The notes beneath the pieces were generated by a model. It searched no databases and was not told the DNA's origin. It saw nothing but the letters and a program-made list of their open reading frames with translations. Below are positions 63,820 to 64,000 of a stretch of DNA of 64,000 bases, piece after piece. This stretch comes from TMP-86 sp046347195 (GTDB lineage: Bacteria > Pseudomonadota > Gammaproteobacteria > Steroidobacterales > Steroidobacteraceae), in the NCBI GenBank assembly GCA_046347195.1, contig JAXMGQ010000004.1, positions 62,001 to 126,000 of the forward strand, written 5' to 3'. The first letter of the stretch is position 1. Every line of letters begins with the position of its first letter. The position numbers and the translations under genes are program-made.

Positions 63820-64000
63820 ATGCGTGCAGGAACACAGACGCTGCTGGCGGGGTCGCTGGCGGCAATGACGATGCAGGCCGGTGCCACCACACCCGACGAA
63901 CCGCTGCAACCGCCGCTGCCGACGGTGGTGGTGACCAGCGTAGCGCCACAATCACCGCTGACCTTCGTCACCGACCCCAAGCTGCCGCGTCAGCCGGTGC
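63820..64000 (+). CDS. TonB-dependent receptor, probably copper type, partial (N-terminus)
   Basis: ATG 63820 opens a frame that runs off the right edge with no stop: signal peptide MRAGTQTLLAGSLAAMTMQA, then TPDEPLQPPLPTVVVTSVAP and QSPLTFVTDPKLPRQPV. The TonB-box-like VVVT followed by S-P-L-T-x-V-T-D-P-K-x-P-R-Q-P-V is the start seen in OprC-like copper receptors. A GTG at 63745 is also in frame. About 60 residues are visible, so the assignment rests on that short motif. Confidence 0.65.
   Translation, partial: MRAGTQTLLAGSLAAMTMQAGATTPDEPLQPPLPTVVVTSVAPQSPLTFVTDPKLPRQPV

Noticed and set aside
63657..63980. Minus-strand 107-codon frame at the right edge
   Set aside because: It is antisense to the better-supported TonB receptor start on the plus strand and has Ser/Val/Gly-rich low complexity.

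Overview
The window reads as a high-GC gammaproteobacterial chromosome, possibly from the Steroidobacterales/Xanthomonadales neighbourhood. This placement is inferred from gene content (TonB-dependent receptors, YajQ, PmpR, many NarL-type two-component systems, RegB/RegA, a complete trp operon) and not from any marker gene. No rRNA, tRNA or CRISPR array was seen. Coding density is high and most genes are separated by only a few bases.

Layout. 0-10.5 kb is a stress and envelope region: a YqjD/YqjE-type membrane operon, small membrane proteins (DUF1328, DUF3309, a 25-residue peptide), CsbD, a BON lipoprotein, Ku, a DUF4142 protein, a PIG-L-like protein, and several response regulators and kinases. 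At its centre is a sigma-54 activator with no sensory domain. Two strong -24/-12 promoters lie in front of csbD and the BON lipoprotein, the second with a 19-bp palindrome at enhancer distance. 10.6-15.5 kb holds a TonB receptor, a YfiR-like protein and a CHASE8 hybrid kinase. 15.5-19.8 kb holds a transglutaminase, two glycosyltransferases and a flippase-like membrane protein. 19.8-21.7 kb is a DUF421 gene split by an ISL3-type insertion sequence with an 8-bp target duplication. 23.3-29.9 kb is a compact trpEGDCFBA operon with a Trp-Trp-Trp leader peptide and an attenuator. 30-46.3 kb is general metabolism, transport and signalling (ABC exporter, YajQ, ApbE, rhomboid, dehydrogenase, PmpR, amidohydrolase, MmuM, PhzF, RegB/RegA).

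46.5-62.85 kb is the standout: about ten genes on the minus strand forming one apparent operon. In transcription order these are an 81-residue conserved protein, a C5 cytosine methyltransferase, a small orphan frame, a Vsr-like endonuclease, a UvrD-type helicase, a DrmA-like helicase, a DrmB-like DUF1998 protein, a NERD-SF1 helicase, a HepA/SNF2 (DrmD-like) helicase and an Hsp70/actin-fold ATPase. It contains the DrmA-DrmB core of DISARM phage defence, but no DrmC phospholipase-D-type protein is recognisable. A NERD nuclease-like helicase, a second SF1 helicase, Vsr and the Hsp70-like ATPase are present instead. An IS200-type element separates the island from the start of a probable copper-type TonB receptor at the right edge.

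Caution: at least ten genes carry reading-frame breaks whose pieces together give convincing full-length family members (DUF1328, the CHASE3 kinase, the ISL3 transposase, an amidohydrolase, RegB, DrmA, DrmB, DrmD, the small orphan, the IS200 transposase). Several breaks lie in G/C runs. Either the assembly has residual indel errors or these genes are decaying. The sequence alone cannot decide, so they are listed as frameshifted.
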